Assembly: GCA_002307215.1 (NCBI GenBank) | Contig: DBTU01000015.1 | Location: 1-63,538 of the forward strand | Reading direction: 5' to 3' | DNA: 63,538 nt | DNA from: Lachnoclostridium sp. UBA1308 | GTDB lineage: Bacteria > Bacillota > Clostridia > Lachnospirales > Lachnospiraceae | Shown here: positions 52,830-61,633 of the stretch, in pieces | Numbering within the stretch: position 1 is the stretch's first letter | How the letters are laid out: each line of letters starts with the position of its first letter | Notes under the pieces: generated by a model | What the model was told of the DNA's origin: nothing | Seen by the model: only the letters and a program-made list of their open reading frames with translations | The model's database searches: none | Translations under genes and position numbers: made by a program

Positions 52830-54575
52830 TCACCTCGGCAAACTATTCTCCAAACATAACGCCCCAAACCCCAGCGTCCGATTCGGGTACACACTTTCAA
52901 CTCTAAGCTGCCTAGTGCCATCAATCAAATATGCCTTCATCTTCTCCCCGTACAAATAGGGGTCATTCCCCTTCACAATCCCCCATTCCATAAGCAGGGC
53001 ACCGCTCCCGGTAACAAAAGGAGTCGCCATTGAAGTTCCGGAGCGTACTGCGTAACCGCCCCCTGGAGCGCAGGAATTAATATCTACTCCGGGTGCGACA
53101 AGTTCCGGTTTAATCATTAAGTTTCTTGTAAAACCTCTTCCTGAAAATGATGCATAGCTGTCCGTATAAGCATTATAAGCGCCTACTGTAATAGCACGAT
53201 AGGCTGTTGATGGTACGGTAAGTGTCGTAAATTCTGAGGGCAACAAAAACCTTGTCTCCGGATTTTTGACTGCACCCGACGGAAGCCACATATCATAATT
53301 CCCTACAACTATTTTCAGCGGTACCATCTCAAATCTCCATACTCCGGAATTCACATATCTATTTACCGGAATGAATTCAATATAGATCTCCTGCTGTATG
53401 TTATAGGGTGTCGGATCACCGTAATACAGGAATATGTCCGTCTGTCCAATGCGGAACTGCTGCTTTCCCAAAATTCTTGGAATCGGTCCGACACGCGTTC
53501 CGTTCGGAGCTATAATCGAAATATCAAAATGATCAAAGTAATTCTTCCAGATCTGAATATTAAAGGAGAATTCATAGTCAGTGACCACAACGTCCACTGC
53601 AGAATTCGTTCCCATTTTGAGTATGCCCTGCGCATGATTCCCTGTGGCGCCTTCATTACCGGTACCAATCATAATGTTTGTCTTCCAGGTATTTGCTGCT
53701 GCATCTATATAACTCTCCAACAATGAGGCTCCTGTATGCGATCCATAATTATTACCAAAGCTGATATTGATGACGATCGGTCTGCTAAGAGCGATTGCCT
53801 GCCGGATGGCAAAATCGATTCCCTGCATCAACTGGCTGGTCTTAGGAAAGGAATCCCCTACGGAGGTTCCCAGCTTCACTACAATCAGTTCACTCATGGA
53901 AGCAACGCCCCGGTATAGTCCGTTACTGGCTCTTCCGTTACCTGCAGCGATTCCTGATACATGGGTTCCGTGCCCTGACAGATCCGTACTCGGAACAATT
54001 TCCATACGTTCCGGCATCTGTGTCTTCAAGGCTTGATTGATCTGTTCTCTGGTATAAAGGGTGCCTATATCATACCCGGTCGGTGGAGCTCCTGGTATTG
54101 TCTGATCCCATAAGAATGCGATTCTGGTAGTCCCATCCTCATTACGAAAATCCGGATGTGAATAGTCTATCCCCGAGTCGATAATTGCAACTACTACACC
54201 CGCTCCAAACAGAGCGTTATCGCCTGTCTGAACCGGATTAATACAAGAAGCCGTCCTACCCTGATTTACTTCGTAAAATAAACGCCTCGGTTTTTCAATA
54301 AATTCAATCTCTTCATAATCTGAGAGCCGGTCAATCAGATTCTCAGGGACAGTTAGTATTGAATATCCATTTAATAGTTCAACCGCAGATATTCCAAGGT
54401 CCTGCCTTACTCTGTCAAGACTGCCTGTGTATTTGACAATCAGCTCCCACATCTTGGTCTCAGGAGCAAATCCCACATTCAGACTTGCTGTTTTTTCTCT
54501 TATCGTACCCGGTACCTCCAGCGACAGGTTTAACTGGTTATCTAATTTTCCGTTTGGCATGGTGATTCCATCCAT
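52830..54575 (-). CDS. Csp-like subtilisin-family serine protease (S8)
   Basis: 581 aa. The catalytic triad is complete: Asp 133 (AIIDSGIDYSH), His 202 (SGHGTHVSGIA) and Ser 515 (SGTSMATPF). A ~120-residue N-terminal segment acts like a prodomain. The large insert between His and Ser and the overall form match the clostridial CspA/B/C germination proteases and their many paralogues; no signal peptide is seen. The C-terminus (TLGFGALCLENSLPR) is the piece repeated at 27.3 and 30.8 kb. The start at 54575 is uncertain; ATG at 54560 has an equally weak ribosome site. It lies 59 nt after the aminotransferase gene. Confidence 0.88.
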   Translation of the reverse strand: MDGITMPNGKLDNQLNLSLEVPGTIREKTASLNVGFAPETKMWELIVKYTGSLDRVRQDLGISAVELLNGYSILTVPENLIDRLSDYEEIEFIEKPRRLFYEVNQGRTASCINPVQTGDNALFGAGVVVAIIDSGIDYSHPDFRNEDGTTRIAFLWDQTIPGAPPTGYDIGTLYTREQINQALKTQMPERMEIVPSTDLSGHGTHVSGIAAGNGRASNGLYRGVASMSELIVVKLGTSVGDSFPKTSQLMQGIDFAIRQAIALSRPIVINISFGNNYGSHTGASLLESYIDAAANTWKTNIMIGTGNEGATGNHAQGILKMGTNSAVDVVVTDYEFSFNIQIWKNYFDHFDISIIAPNGTRVGPIPRILGKQQFRIGQTDIFLYYGDPTPYNIQQEIYIEFIPVNRYVNSGVWRFEMVPLKIVVGNYDMWLPSGAVKNPETRFLLPSEFTTLTVPSTAYRAITVGAYNAYTDSYASFSGRGFTRNLMIKPELVAPGVDINSCAPGGGYAVRSGTSMATPFVTGSGALLMEWGIVKGNDPYLYGEKMKAYLIDGTRQLRVESVYPNRTLGFGALCLENSLPR

Positions 54576-54634
54576 TTTATAAGCTTAGTTCATTATATGC
54601 TAACATTGGCTGCATATAATTCCATTGTTATTCA

Positions 54635-55945
54635 TTACCTTAATACAATTTCAGAAAGCACTTGGTCGGCTACCTCCAGTGTATGTCTGATATCCTCCCG
54701 TGTATGTGCTGTCGAAAGATACTCACGGCCTCTCCTGTCCGTATATCGGATACCATAATCCTCACATCTCTCGATGAACTTTTCATAGAGTGCAATATCA
54801 GCCTTACCAAGCCAGTCACGAAAATCTTCCGGATCTTCCTCAAAACCGAAGTATAAGATGAAAATGCTTCCAATATGACGTGTATAAATCTTTATATTGT
54901 ATTTCTCCGCCAGTGCGCGAAATCCGCACTCCAATTCTTTCGCCAAGCTGTCAAACTGCTCATAGATACCGGGTTTTGAAAGTTCCTCAATGGTTGCAAG
55001 TGCCGCAACAGTACCGATCGGATTGCCGTTAAAGGTACCGGAAGCATGAATACCGCATTCCATTATCTCTTTCTTTCCCACAACCGCACCAAAGGGATAA
55101 CCGCCGATCATTGCTTTGGCAAAGGTTGAGAGATCCGGATTTACTCCATAATATTCCTGTGCTCCGCCAAGTGCCGTCCGAAATCCGGTTATCACTTCAT
55201 CAAAAATAAGTACCGCACCATATTTATCCGCGAGTCTTCGAAGGCCCTTAAGGTAGCCCTCGTTGGGCAAGATAGGTCCGGAGTCACACATAATCGGCTC
55301 CGTAAGGATTGCTGCTATTTCTCCGACATTTTCCTTCAATGTTCTTTCCACAATCTCAAGGTCATTCCAGGGAAGGACAATCAAATCATCTGCCGAGGAT
55401 AGTCTCTGTCCCTTGGTATGTATTATTTTATTCGGCTTCTCCCGATCTCCGAGATCTTCAATCCGTTCAGCATCAATACTGATTTTTTCCTCGTCCGACC
55501 ATCCATGGTACTGTCCTTCGAATTTAATTATCGTATATTTACCGGTATATGCTCTGGCCAACCGCATTGCATGCATCACTACTTCCGTGCCGGAATTCTG
55601 AAAGCTTTCAGCCTCAGCCGACGGTATTATTTCGGTCAGCTTCTTCGATAACCGAAGCAGAGCTTCATTCGGTGCCGAAAAGTGACTTCCAAGAGTAAGC
55701 TGCCGACGGACTGCCTCGTTCACTGCCTGCGGACTATGCCCAAGTAGCATGGGTCCAAACCCCAGAACATAATCGATATACTCATTACCGTCCACATCGT
55801 ATAATTTTGAGCCCTTACCATGAGTCATCGCAATAGGATATTCCCGGAAGGAATTCTTGTGGAAGAAGCTTCCGACACCGTCAACAAGATATTTTTTCGT
55901 TTCTATATGAAGCTGTCTTGATTTTTCCGTAACATACTTATCCAT
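54635..55945 (-). CDS. Class III aminotransferase, glutamate-1-semialdehyde aminomutase-like
   Basis: 436 aa PLP enzyme. Visible markers are YIDYVLGFGPMLLGH, SFQNSGTEVVMHAMRLARAYTG, the Asp in LIFDEVITGFR and the PLP Lys in TFAKAMIGGYPFG. These follow HemL-type enzymes. No other haem gene is near, so a different amino-group substrate is quite possible. It follows the RACo-like gene by 110 nt on the same strand and precedes the subtilase, so these may be co-transcribed. Confidence 0.82.
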   Translation of the reverse strand: MDKYVTEKSRQLHIETKKYLVDGVGSFFHKNSFREYPIAMTHGKGSKLYDVDGNEYIDYVLGFGPMLLGHSPQAVNEAVRRQLTLGSHFSAPNEALLRLSKKLTEIIPSAEAESFQNSGTEVVMHAMRLARAYTGKYTIIKFEGQYHGWSDEEKISIDAERIEDLGDREKPNKIIHTKGQRLSSADDLIVLPWNDLEIVERTLKENVGEIAAILTEPIMCDSGPILPNEGYLKGLRRLADKYGAVLIFDEVITGFRTALGGAQEYYGVNPDLSTFAKAMIGGYPFGAVVGKKEIMECGIHASGTFNGNPIGTVAALATIEELSKPGIYEQFDSLAKELECGFRALAEKYNIKIYTRHIGSIFILYFGFEEDPEDFRDWLGKADIALYEKFIERCEDYGIRYTDRRGREYLSTAHTREDIRHTLEVADQVLSEIVLR

Positions 55946-56055
55946 CTATCATCCTCTGTTCTTTCTAAAACTTCTTGCTTATCATTCATAATTCTTCATT
56001 AGAATAATAAAAACATAAATCCTACATATGCATAACCTATCAATAAGAAGCTCCT

Positions 56056-57642
56056 CTAAAAGTTCATATATCCCACATATAAATCATTAAAATCCTTATC
56101 TACAGACAGATTAATCTCTTCAGTTACTTGAATAATCTGTTCCAGCCGCTCGCAAGCTCCCCTCTCGGTTAAATATTTTACCGCACCCTGCAAGGAACTG
56201 TTACCTACTGCCTGAATTCTTCCTGCCAATTCCCTTGGTAATAAGCCGATTTCAATTGCCTTATCGGTATTCATCTTGTATCCGAAGCCTCCTGCCAGGT
56301 ATAAGGAATTGATATCCTCATATTCTATGGCATAACGCTTTATCAATATCTCAACCCCTGCCCTGATTGCTGCCTTGGCAAGCTGAATTTCTCTGATATC
56401 ACGTTGGGTAAACATCATCTTATTCCCCTCCGGGTCTGTGACGATGGGATATCCATTTATAAAATACTCCTCTATCAATAAGCCCGTCTCATCCACTATA
56501 CCATTCTTTAGAAGCTCTGCGACCAGCTCAATGACGCCGGTTCCACAGATTCCAAGCGGAGCTTTGTCACCAATCGTCCGGTAACTTAGCTTTTCACTAA
56601 TCTCAAAATTACAGATGGCGCCGGGGATGCTGCCTACTCCACAGGAGATATTCCCGCCTTCAAATGCAGGGCCTGCGGCTGTTGAACTGACCAGTATCTT
56701 ATTACGATTTCCGACTGCCATCTCCCCATTGGTCCCAAGGTCTATGAAAAGATTAATCTGATCAACCCTGTCATAATCGCATGCCAGTAAACCGGCTGCG
56801 ATATCTGCTCCGACAAAGGTTGAGATACCCGGAAGTAAAACAACCGGAAGCTTCAAATAATCCGAATACAGTACCTCTTCAAAGGTAAGCATAATCGTCG
56901 TAATATTTACCGGGGTAAATGGGAAGCTCCCCAGTGTCTTGCAGGAGTATCCAAGCAGCAGATGTCCCATGGTCGTGTTGCCCGCAATTGCTATCCTTTC
57001 GATTCTATCGCGTGGGATCTCTGTAATCTCAACGACCGCTTTGATTCCTAGCATCAGATCTTTTTGGATGGATTCCTTAAGCTCCTTTTGTTTACCGTTA
57101 TTCGAGGCATCCATTCTTGTAATGACATCCGCACCATATACTCTTTGCTTATTAACCGTCGTATACGTATATAGAATGTCCCCACTATAGATTTCAAGCA
57201 AACTGACAGCTATTGTCGTAGTCCCGATATCAATAGCGATAGCATATCTGTCCTTCGTCGTAGTTGTATGCTCGGATAACTTTGCTGTATTAGCCAATAC
57301 TTCAAAATCCGCCTCATCACTTGATGCGAGCATGATGGTGCAGTCAGAGGTGGGATATGAATTACATGCTAGACGAAAGCCGTCATTTATTTCTTCCTTG
57401 GCAAGGCTCAAAGGGTCAGATTGCGTAATCTCAAGTGTCCCTTGAAGCAGTTTTATTTTGCATTTTCCACAAGTGCCCCTTCCACCGCAAAGGGCACTGA
57501 TATAAATACCGTATCTTGTCATTACCTCAAGAAGGCTTTCCATAGCACCGCATTCAAAATGAACCGTCTCACCTCTCCCTATCAGGGTTATCCGATGAAA
57601 TACCTGCTCCTTATAAGTATTTGCTGATTTACTGCCCTCCAC
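56056..57642 (-). CDS. RACo-like corrinoid-protein reductive activator (2Fe-2S plus ASKHA ATPase)
   Basis: 528 aa. The N-terminal ferredoxin domain (about 12-105) has CGGRGTCGKC plus a later Cys (RLACNS), a plant-type 2Fe-2S site. The rest is the DUF4445/ASKHA fold with AIDIGTTTIAVSLLE, NLFIDLGTNGEMAVGN and LYLAGGFGYKMN. RACo uses ATP to drive reduction of cob(II)alamin back to cob(I)alamin on corrinoid proteins. None of the usual partners (methyltransferase, corrinoid protein) is in the window, so the target is unknown. The start is a GTG at 57642 behind AGAGGG. Confidence 0.88.
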   Translation of the reverse strand: MEGSKSANTYKEQVFHRITLIGRGETVHFECGAMESLLEVMTRYGIYISALCGGRGTCGKCKIKLLQGTLEITQSDPLSLAKEEINDGFRLACNSYPTSDCTIMLASSDEADFEVLANTAKLSEHTTTTKDRYAIAIDIGTTTIAVSLLEIYSGDILYTYTTVNKQRVYGADVITRMDASNNGKQKELKESIQKDLMLGIKAVVEITEIPRDRIERIAIAGNTTMGHLLLGYSCKTLGSFPFTPVNITTIMLTFEEVLYSDYLKLPVVLLPGISTFVGADIAAGLLACDYDRVDQINLFIDLGTNGEMAVGNRNKILVSSTAAGPAFEGGNISCGVGSIPGAICNFEISEKLSYRTIGDKAPLGICGTGVIELVAELLKNGIVDETGLLIEEYFINGYPIVTDPEGNKMMFTQRDIREIQLAKAAIRAGVEILIKRYAIEYEDINSLYLAGGFGYKMNTDKAIEIGLLPRELAGRIQAVGNSSLQGAVKYLTERGACERLEQIIQVTEEINLSVDKDFNDLYVGYMNF

Positions 57643-57769
57643 TTTTATTCCCTCTGCTTTCCTGCCTATATTAACTTAATTATTATCTCCCCACCGGCTT
57701 GTGTCAATACATATTTCATCCTACGTAACATAGCCGCATTAGGCTTGAAACACAATATTAAAATATACA

Positions 57770-57811
57770 GAATATACAAATGAATTTCCAATGGAATTCA
57801 TTTGTATATTC
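57770..57811. repeat. Perfect 17-bp inverted repeat in a divergent intergenic region
   Basis: Arms 57770-57786 and 57795-57811 (starting GAATATACAAATGAATT) match perfectly around an 8-nt loop. A smaller CTCGCA/TGCGAG hairpin follows at 57819-57837. No T-run adjoins the main stem. The minus-strand frame across this segment (57936-57739) has no ribosome site and is probably not a gene. Confidence 0.65.
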
Positions 57812-57965
57812 CTAATGGCTCGCATGATTTTTGCGAGACTATTTTCACACGCAAATTTGTGCTTGCGGCCCAAAGTTTGCAGGCTATGAAGAAAGGCATG
57901 GTTATTTTTATGTAAAATGCATTCATTTTTAGACACATTTGCTTTCGATATGTATACATATTACA

Positions 57966-58020
57966 TTGTCAGTAATGAGTTTGCTATGATATACTCGTTT
58001 TAGCTTTGGAAGCGATTAAA
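57966..58020 (+). promoter_or_regulatory. Promoter and cre-like site before the GH26-like gene
   Basis: -35 TTGTCA (57966-57971) and -10 TATACT (57990-57995), 18-nt spacing. TGGAAGCGATTAAA (58007-58020) matches the catabolite-response element TGWAANCGNTNWCA at 12 of 14 positions. It sits just downstream of the transcription start, where CcpA would block elongation. It suggests repression by preferred sugars. Confidence 0.5.
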
Positions 58021-58037
58021 ATAGCAGGAGGAAGCAA

Positions 58038-59489
58038 ATGTATAATGAATTAAAGGCCTTTTCCCTTCAGATGGGTCCTGCCAAATGTAGTGTGGACCTC
58101 GGTGTAGGCAGTGAAAGAGGCAGTTACGTAAATCAGGATTATATTCTTCATAAATTAGGCAGACCACATAGAGCAATTAGTTTGATGTATTGCTATTATC
58201 CACTGGATAAAGGCTGGCCGGAACGTGCCAGTGACATACATAAGAGCATCGATAAAACGAATGCATGGGGCTATCCCTATGATGATTATTTTACATACAA
58301 GGGTGGACTAAAAGGAAATCGCGAGGGCGAGCCGTTTACCTTCATGAGAGATGCCAGAAGACATGGTCAGGATGTGCTTCTGACACTTACGATTGATCCC
58401 CATGTCAGTGATGATCACTTGATTGCTATCGCAAAGGACTTAACTACCTTCGGACGAATGTCCTTACGCATTAACCATGAGGCAACCGGGAGTTGGTTTT
58501 CCTTTAATAAGCGCAGCACCTATCAGGAGGTTGCCGATTTTTATGTACATTTTCATAAGATAATCAAGGAATATGCTCCCAATGTTAAGACCATTCTCTG
58601 TATCGGCGGTATTGAAGATTTAGATAAGGAAGAGATGGAAATGGAAGACTTATTCACTGAGGCTGTTCGTGTAACAGATATTTGGTCGGTCGATAAATAT
58701 ATGGCACTACACTGGGGTTACCCAAATGACATTGCCGAAAGAGGCGGCGACAGCCACAAACGATATGTCGTTAAGGATACCTATGATAAGACAAAACGTA
58801 GCTTCGAACGTTTCTCTTACCTCTGTGACGGAGCCAAAAAGCCTATGGTAATGTCTGAATTCAATGCAGACGGAGATGTAACCGGTCCCTATGATCAGAT
58901 AAAAATGGTTCGTGAGTTCTGTGATAGGCTGAAAAATGATCCCGATGACTGGCTCTCCGGTTTTACCTTCTATCAGTTTAGAGACGATGGACGCCTTGGT
59001 CTTGAGATTACCGATCCGAATAACAAGGCGGTCGGTATCGAGCAACCAATTTTAAAAGCTTATAAAGAGCTAATCCATGAGGAGTATTTCAGCCCAAGCT
59101 ACGTACAGTCCGGTGAAGTGTCCTTCCCTATGACTTTAAGATGGGGTGATTTTACAGATTCCACCGGGCTATCCATACCGCTTCATTTTGAGGCAGATCC
59201 TGTTTTTGTTGAAGTCAATTTTGATGATGAATTAATCGATCTGAATCTTATGATGGAGCTTAATGGTCGCTGGTTCTATAAGGCTCCCGGAGTAAGTACG
59301 ATAGACTTGATGTCTGCATTCTATGAAAAGCCGTTAGCTTCAGCCTGTGATTTAGATCTAAAGCTTTTTGCTCCTCCGGCTGACGGTGAAAATGATCCTT
59401 CTCACGGAGCCGACTGGCAAGAAAATTATTATACGGTGATTAATAAGCTGCCCTCCTTCCGACTGCGTTATGAACCGATTGAATTTTAA
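58038..59489 (+). CDS. GH26-like TIM-barrel protein, function uncertain
   Basis: 483 aa, no signal peptide, strong AGGAGGAAG site. The segment MSLRINHEATGSWFSF resembles the GH26 (beta-mannanase) acid/base motif R-x-x-HE-x-x-G-x-WF, and KPMVMSEFNADG looks like the nucleophile strand. These suggest an active TIM-barrel hydrolase with a C-terminal beta domain (from about 385). The match is distant, so activity on beta-mannan or another glycan is a guess. A cre-like site supports a role in sugar use. It stands alone with its own promoter and terminator. Confidence 0.6.
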   Translation: MYNELKAFSLQMGPAKCSVDLGVGSERGSYVNQDYILHKLGRPHRAISLMYCYYPLDKGWPERASDIHKSIDKTNAWGYPYDDYFTYKGGLKGNREGEPFTFMRDARRHGQDVLLTLTIDPHVSDDHLIAIAKDLTTFGRMSLRINHEATGSWFSFNKRSTYQEVADFYVHFHKIIKEYAPNVKTILCIGGIEDLDKEEMEMEDLFTEAVRVTDIWSVDKYMALHWGYPNDIAERGGDSHKRYVVKDTYDKTKRSFERFSYLCDGAKKPMVMSEFNADGDVTGPYDQIKMVREFCDRLKNDPDDWLSGFTFYQFRDDGRLGLEITDPNNKAVGIEQPILKAYKELIHEEYFSPSYVQSGEVSFPMTLRWGDFTDSTGLSIPLHFEADPVFVEVNFDDELIDLNLMMELNGRWFYKAPGVSTIDLMSAFYEKPLASACDLDLKLFAPPADGENDPSHGADWQENYYTVINKLPSFRLRYEPIEF

Positions 59490-59497
59490 GCAACTTG

Positions 59498-59542
59498 AAT
59501 ATTAGCCGTTTAAATATTAGCAGCATTAATATTAGCCGTGTG
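59498..59542. repeat. Three tandem 15-bp repeats
   Basis: AATATTAGCCGTTTA, AATATTAGCAGCATT and AATATTAGCCGTGTG follow each other directly after the stop codon of the GH26-like gene. Probably a neutral minisatellite. Confidence 0.7.
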
Positions 59543-59566
59543 TTGTATCAAAATTATCAAATAATT

Positions 59567-59616
59567 AAGGCTGGACTTATTGAATTGTCATCCTTCAATA
59601 GGTACAGCCTTTTTCT
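59567..59616 (+). terminator. Terminator of the GH26-like gene
   Basis: Outer stem AAGGCTG/CAGCCTT (59567-59573, 59605-59611) with an inner TATTGAA/TTCAATA stem, followed by TTTCT. It separates two convergent genes. Confidence 0.75.
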
Positions 59617-59660
59617 ATATAATAATATAATCTTTCTTTGTTATGCCCTGTTGTTTGCTC

Positions 59661-61340
59661 CTAAGCTGTCTGAGAACCACTTAACTTTTGCAGCCTATCT
59701 GCCCTCTCCAGAGCCGTATCGGTACAATCACAAAAATTATTCTCACCGATTTTTTTATGAAATCCTGCCTTCTGCATCATATGAAGTGGTTGCTCCTGAA
59801 CATGGGAGAATATCAGGGTAATATGCTTTTTCTTGCAAGCCCTGCGTACATTATTTAGAGCATGGAGCGCATTTATATCCATGGCCGGAACATTTCTCAT
59901 CCGAAGTATTACAACCTTTACATTGTTATCCAATGAAATATTCATAAATTTATCGGCAGCGCCAAAGAACATCGGTCCGTTAATCTCATAAACAAGCGTC
60001 CGCTTCGGTACCTTCTTCCATCTGATATTCTCCTTATCCCCTGCCATATCATCATCTGCAACATCATCATCGATATCCTTCCATCTATGAACCTCAGACA
60101 CATCAGCCATCCGCTTCATAAATAAAATAGCTGCCATTACAATACCCGCTTCAATTGCAACAACCAGGTCAAATATTACTGTGAGGGAGAAGGTTACTAC
60201 CAGCACGAGAATATCACTTTTTGGCGAAATCTTAATCAGATCAACGAATTCTCGCCAGCCACTCATATGATATGCCACCATAAAAAGGATTGCAGCTATG
60301 GTAGGCATGGGAATCAATGATGCATAAGGCATCAAAACAACCAGTATCAATAAAAGGGAAATTGAATGTACGATTCCGGCAATCGGTGTACGTCCGCCGT
60401 TCTTTACATTAGCGGCTGTTCTTGCTATTGCTCCGGTTGCGGGTATTCCGCCGAATAAACTGGAGAAGATATTGCCTGCTCCTTGTGCCACAAGCTCCAT
60501 GTTGGAACGGTGTTTACTTCCTATCATACCGTCTGCTACCACACAAGAAAGCAGAGATTCAATCCCTGCAAGTATAGCAATTGTAAATGCATCCGGGAGT
60601 AATGTACGAATCATCGTCAAATTCATAGCCGGTACATGAAACGTAGGAGCTTTGGAGGAGATTGTATACAAACTACCGATCGTATTAACATCGATTTTAA
60701 ATACTTTTACGATTGCCGCAGATATAATAATGGCTATTAAAGAGCCCGGAATTTTGGAATTGATTTTAGGCCAGATAATTAATATAAGCAGAGAGATTGC
60801 ACCAATGATAACAGCCTGACTGTTAATTGTAGAGATGTTTTTAAAACAAACTGTCAGTTTTTCCAAGGTTTCAACCGGCTTTGACTTAATTGTAAGCCCC
60901 AAAAAATCTTTGATTTCTCCGATAGATATCGTTACTGCAATACCCAGAGTAAATCCGGTTGTAATTGTATATGGTATAAATTTTAATAGCCTTCCGAACT
61001 TAAGTAATCCCATAAGGATTAGCAGGATACCTGCCATTATTGTCGCTACAGCAAGCCCCTCCATGCCGTTTCTGGCTACGATTCCGGCTACAATTGTAAC
61101 AAAGGCTGCCGTAGGACCGGCTATCTGAACGCGGCTTCCGCCAAAAAAAGATATCACAAACCCGGCTACAATCGCTGTATAAAGACCCTTTTCAGGAGTA
61201 ACCCCGGATGCCAGGGCAAGTGCGATGGATAACGGCAATGCAATGACTGCAACAATAATTCCTGCCACAATATCCTTCACAAATTGTTCCTTTGTATATA
61301 TTTTCATTACTGAAAACAGCTTTGGTTTCAATCTTTCCAT
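59661..61340 (-). CDS. SulP-family anion transporter with STAS domain
   Basis: 559 aa. The membrane domain (about 15-400) begins IVAGIIVAVIALPLSIALALASG and has the SulP patterns FFGGSRVQIAGPTAAFV and FGGIPATGAIARTAANV. A cytoplasmic linker and a STAS domain (about 440-550) follow, with MFFGAADKF and LRMRNVPAMDINALHAL. The substrate (sulfate, bicarbonate or another anion) cannot be told from sequence. The start has GGAGG 10 nt upstream. Intact, unlike the fragment at 52.3-52.7 kb. Confidence 0.92.
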   Translation of the reverse strand: MERLKPKLFSVMKIYTKEQFVKDIVAGIIVAVIALPLSIALALASGVTPEKGLYTAIVAGFVISFFGGSRVQIAGPTAAFVTIVAGIVARNGMEGLAVATIMAGILLILMGLLKFGRLLKFIPYTITTGFTLGIAVTISIGEIKDFLGLTIKSKPVETLEKLTVCFKNISTINSQAVIIGAISLLILIIWPKINSKIPGSLIAIIISAAIVKVFKIDVNTIGSLYTISSKAPTFHVPAMNLTMIRTLLPDAFTIAILAGIESLLSCVVADGMIGSKHRSNMELVAQGAGNIFSSLFGGIPATGAIARTAANVKNGGRTPIAGIVHSISLLLILVVLMPYASLIPMPTIAAILFMVAYHMSGWREFVDLIKISPKSDILVLVVTFSLTVIFDLVVAIEAGIVMAAILFMKRMADVSEVHRWKDIDDDVADDDMAGDKENIRWKKVPKRTLVYEINGPMFFGAADKFMNISLDNNVKVVILRMRNVPAMDINALHALNNVRRACKKKHITLIFSHVQEQPLHMMQKAGFHKKIGENNFCDCTDTALERADRLQKLSGSQTA

Positions 61341-61633
61341 TTCTCATTTGCCTCCACAAAACTACACACTAATTCATCATCTTAGTCCTATCAAAACAAG
61401 AATTCAAGTATAAAGTTTCACGTAATTTTATACTTATTTAATAAATTTTATGTGAATTTAATACAAATTTGTAGGATTAGCTTCTGATTCCTCGTTTTAT
61501 GGTGTTGCTCCACCCCCCTCACAACATACTCTTGGGATTCTTTCCATTATTTCATTCTGGTATATGATTAGAAACCTTGTTACAATAGGGTAGACGCATA
61601 TGTAATTTATTTACTTAAAATGGAGGTTTTTTC
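61341..61633. other. Divergent promoter region, SulP and FtsH-like genes
   Basis: About 290 bp that should hold both promoters. TACAAT near 61579-61584 is a possible -10 for the protease gene. No other element recognised. Confidence 0.35.

Noticed and set aside
54635..55945. Calling the aminotransferase a definite hemL
   Set aside because: The fold and PLP motif fit, but no haem gene is adjacent and several clostridial homologues have other substrates.
57739..57936. 65-codon minus-strand frame
   Set aside because: No ribosome site, and it is read straight through a 17-bp palindrome and a second hairpin; more likely a frame across a structured element.
59495..59821. 108-codon plus-strand frame
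   Set aside because: It starts in a 15-bp minisatellite, crosses a terminator and runs antisense into the SulP gene.
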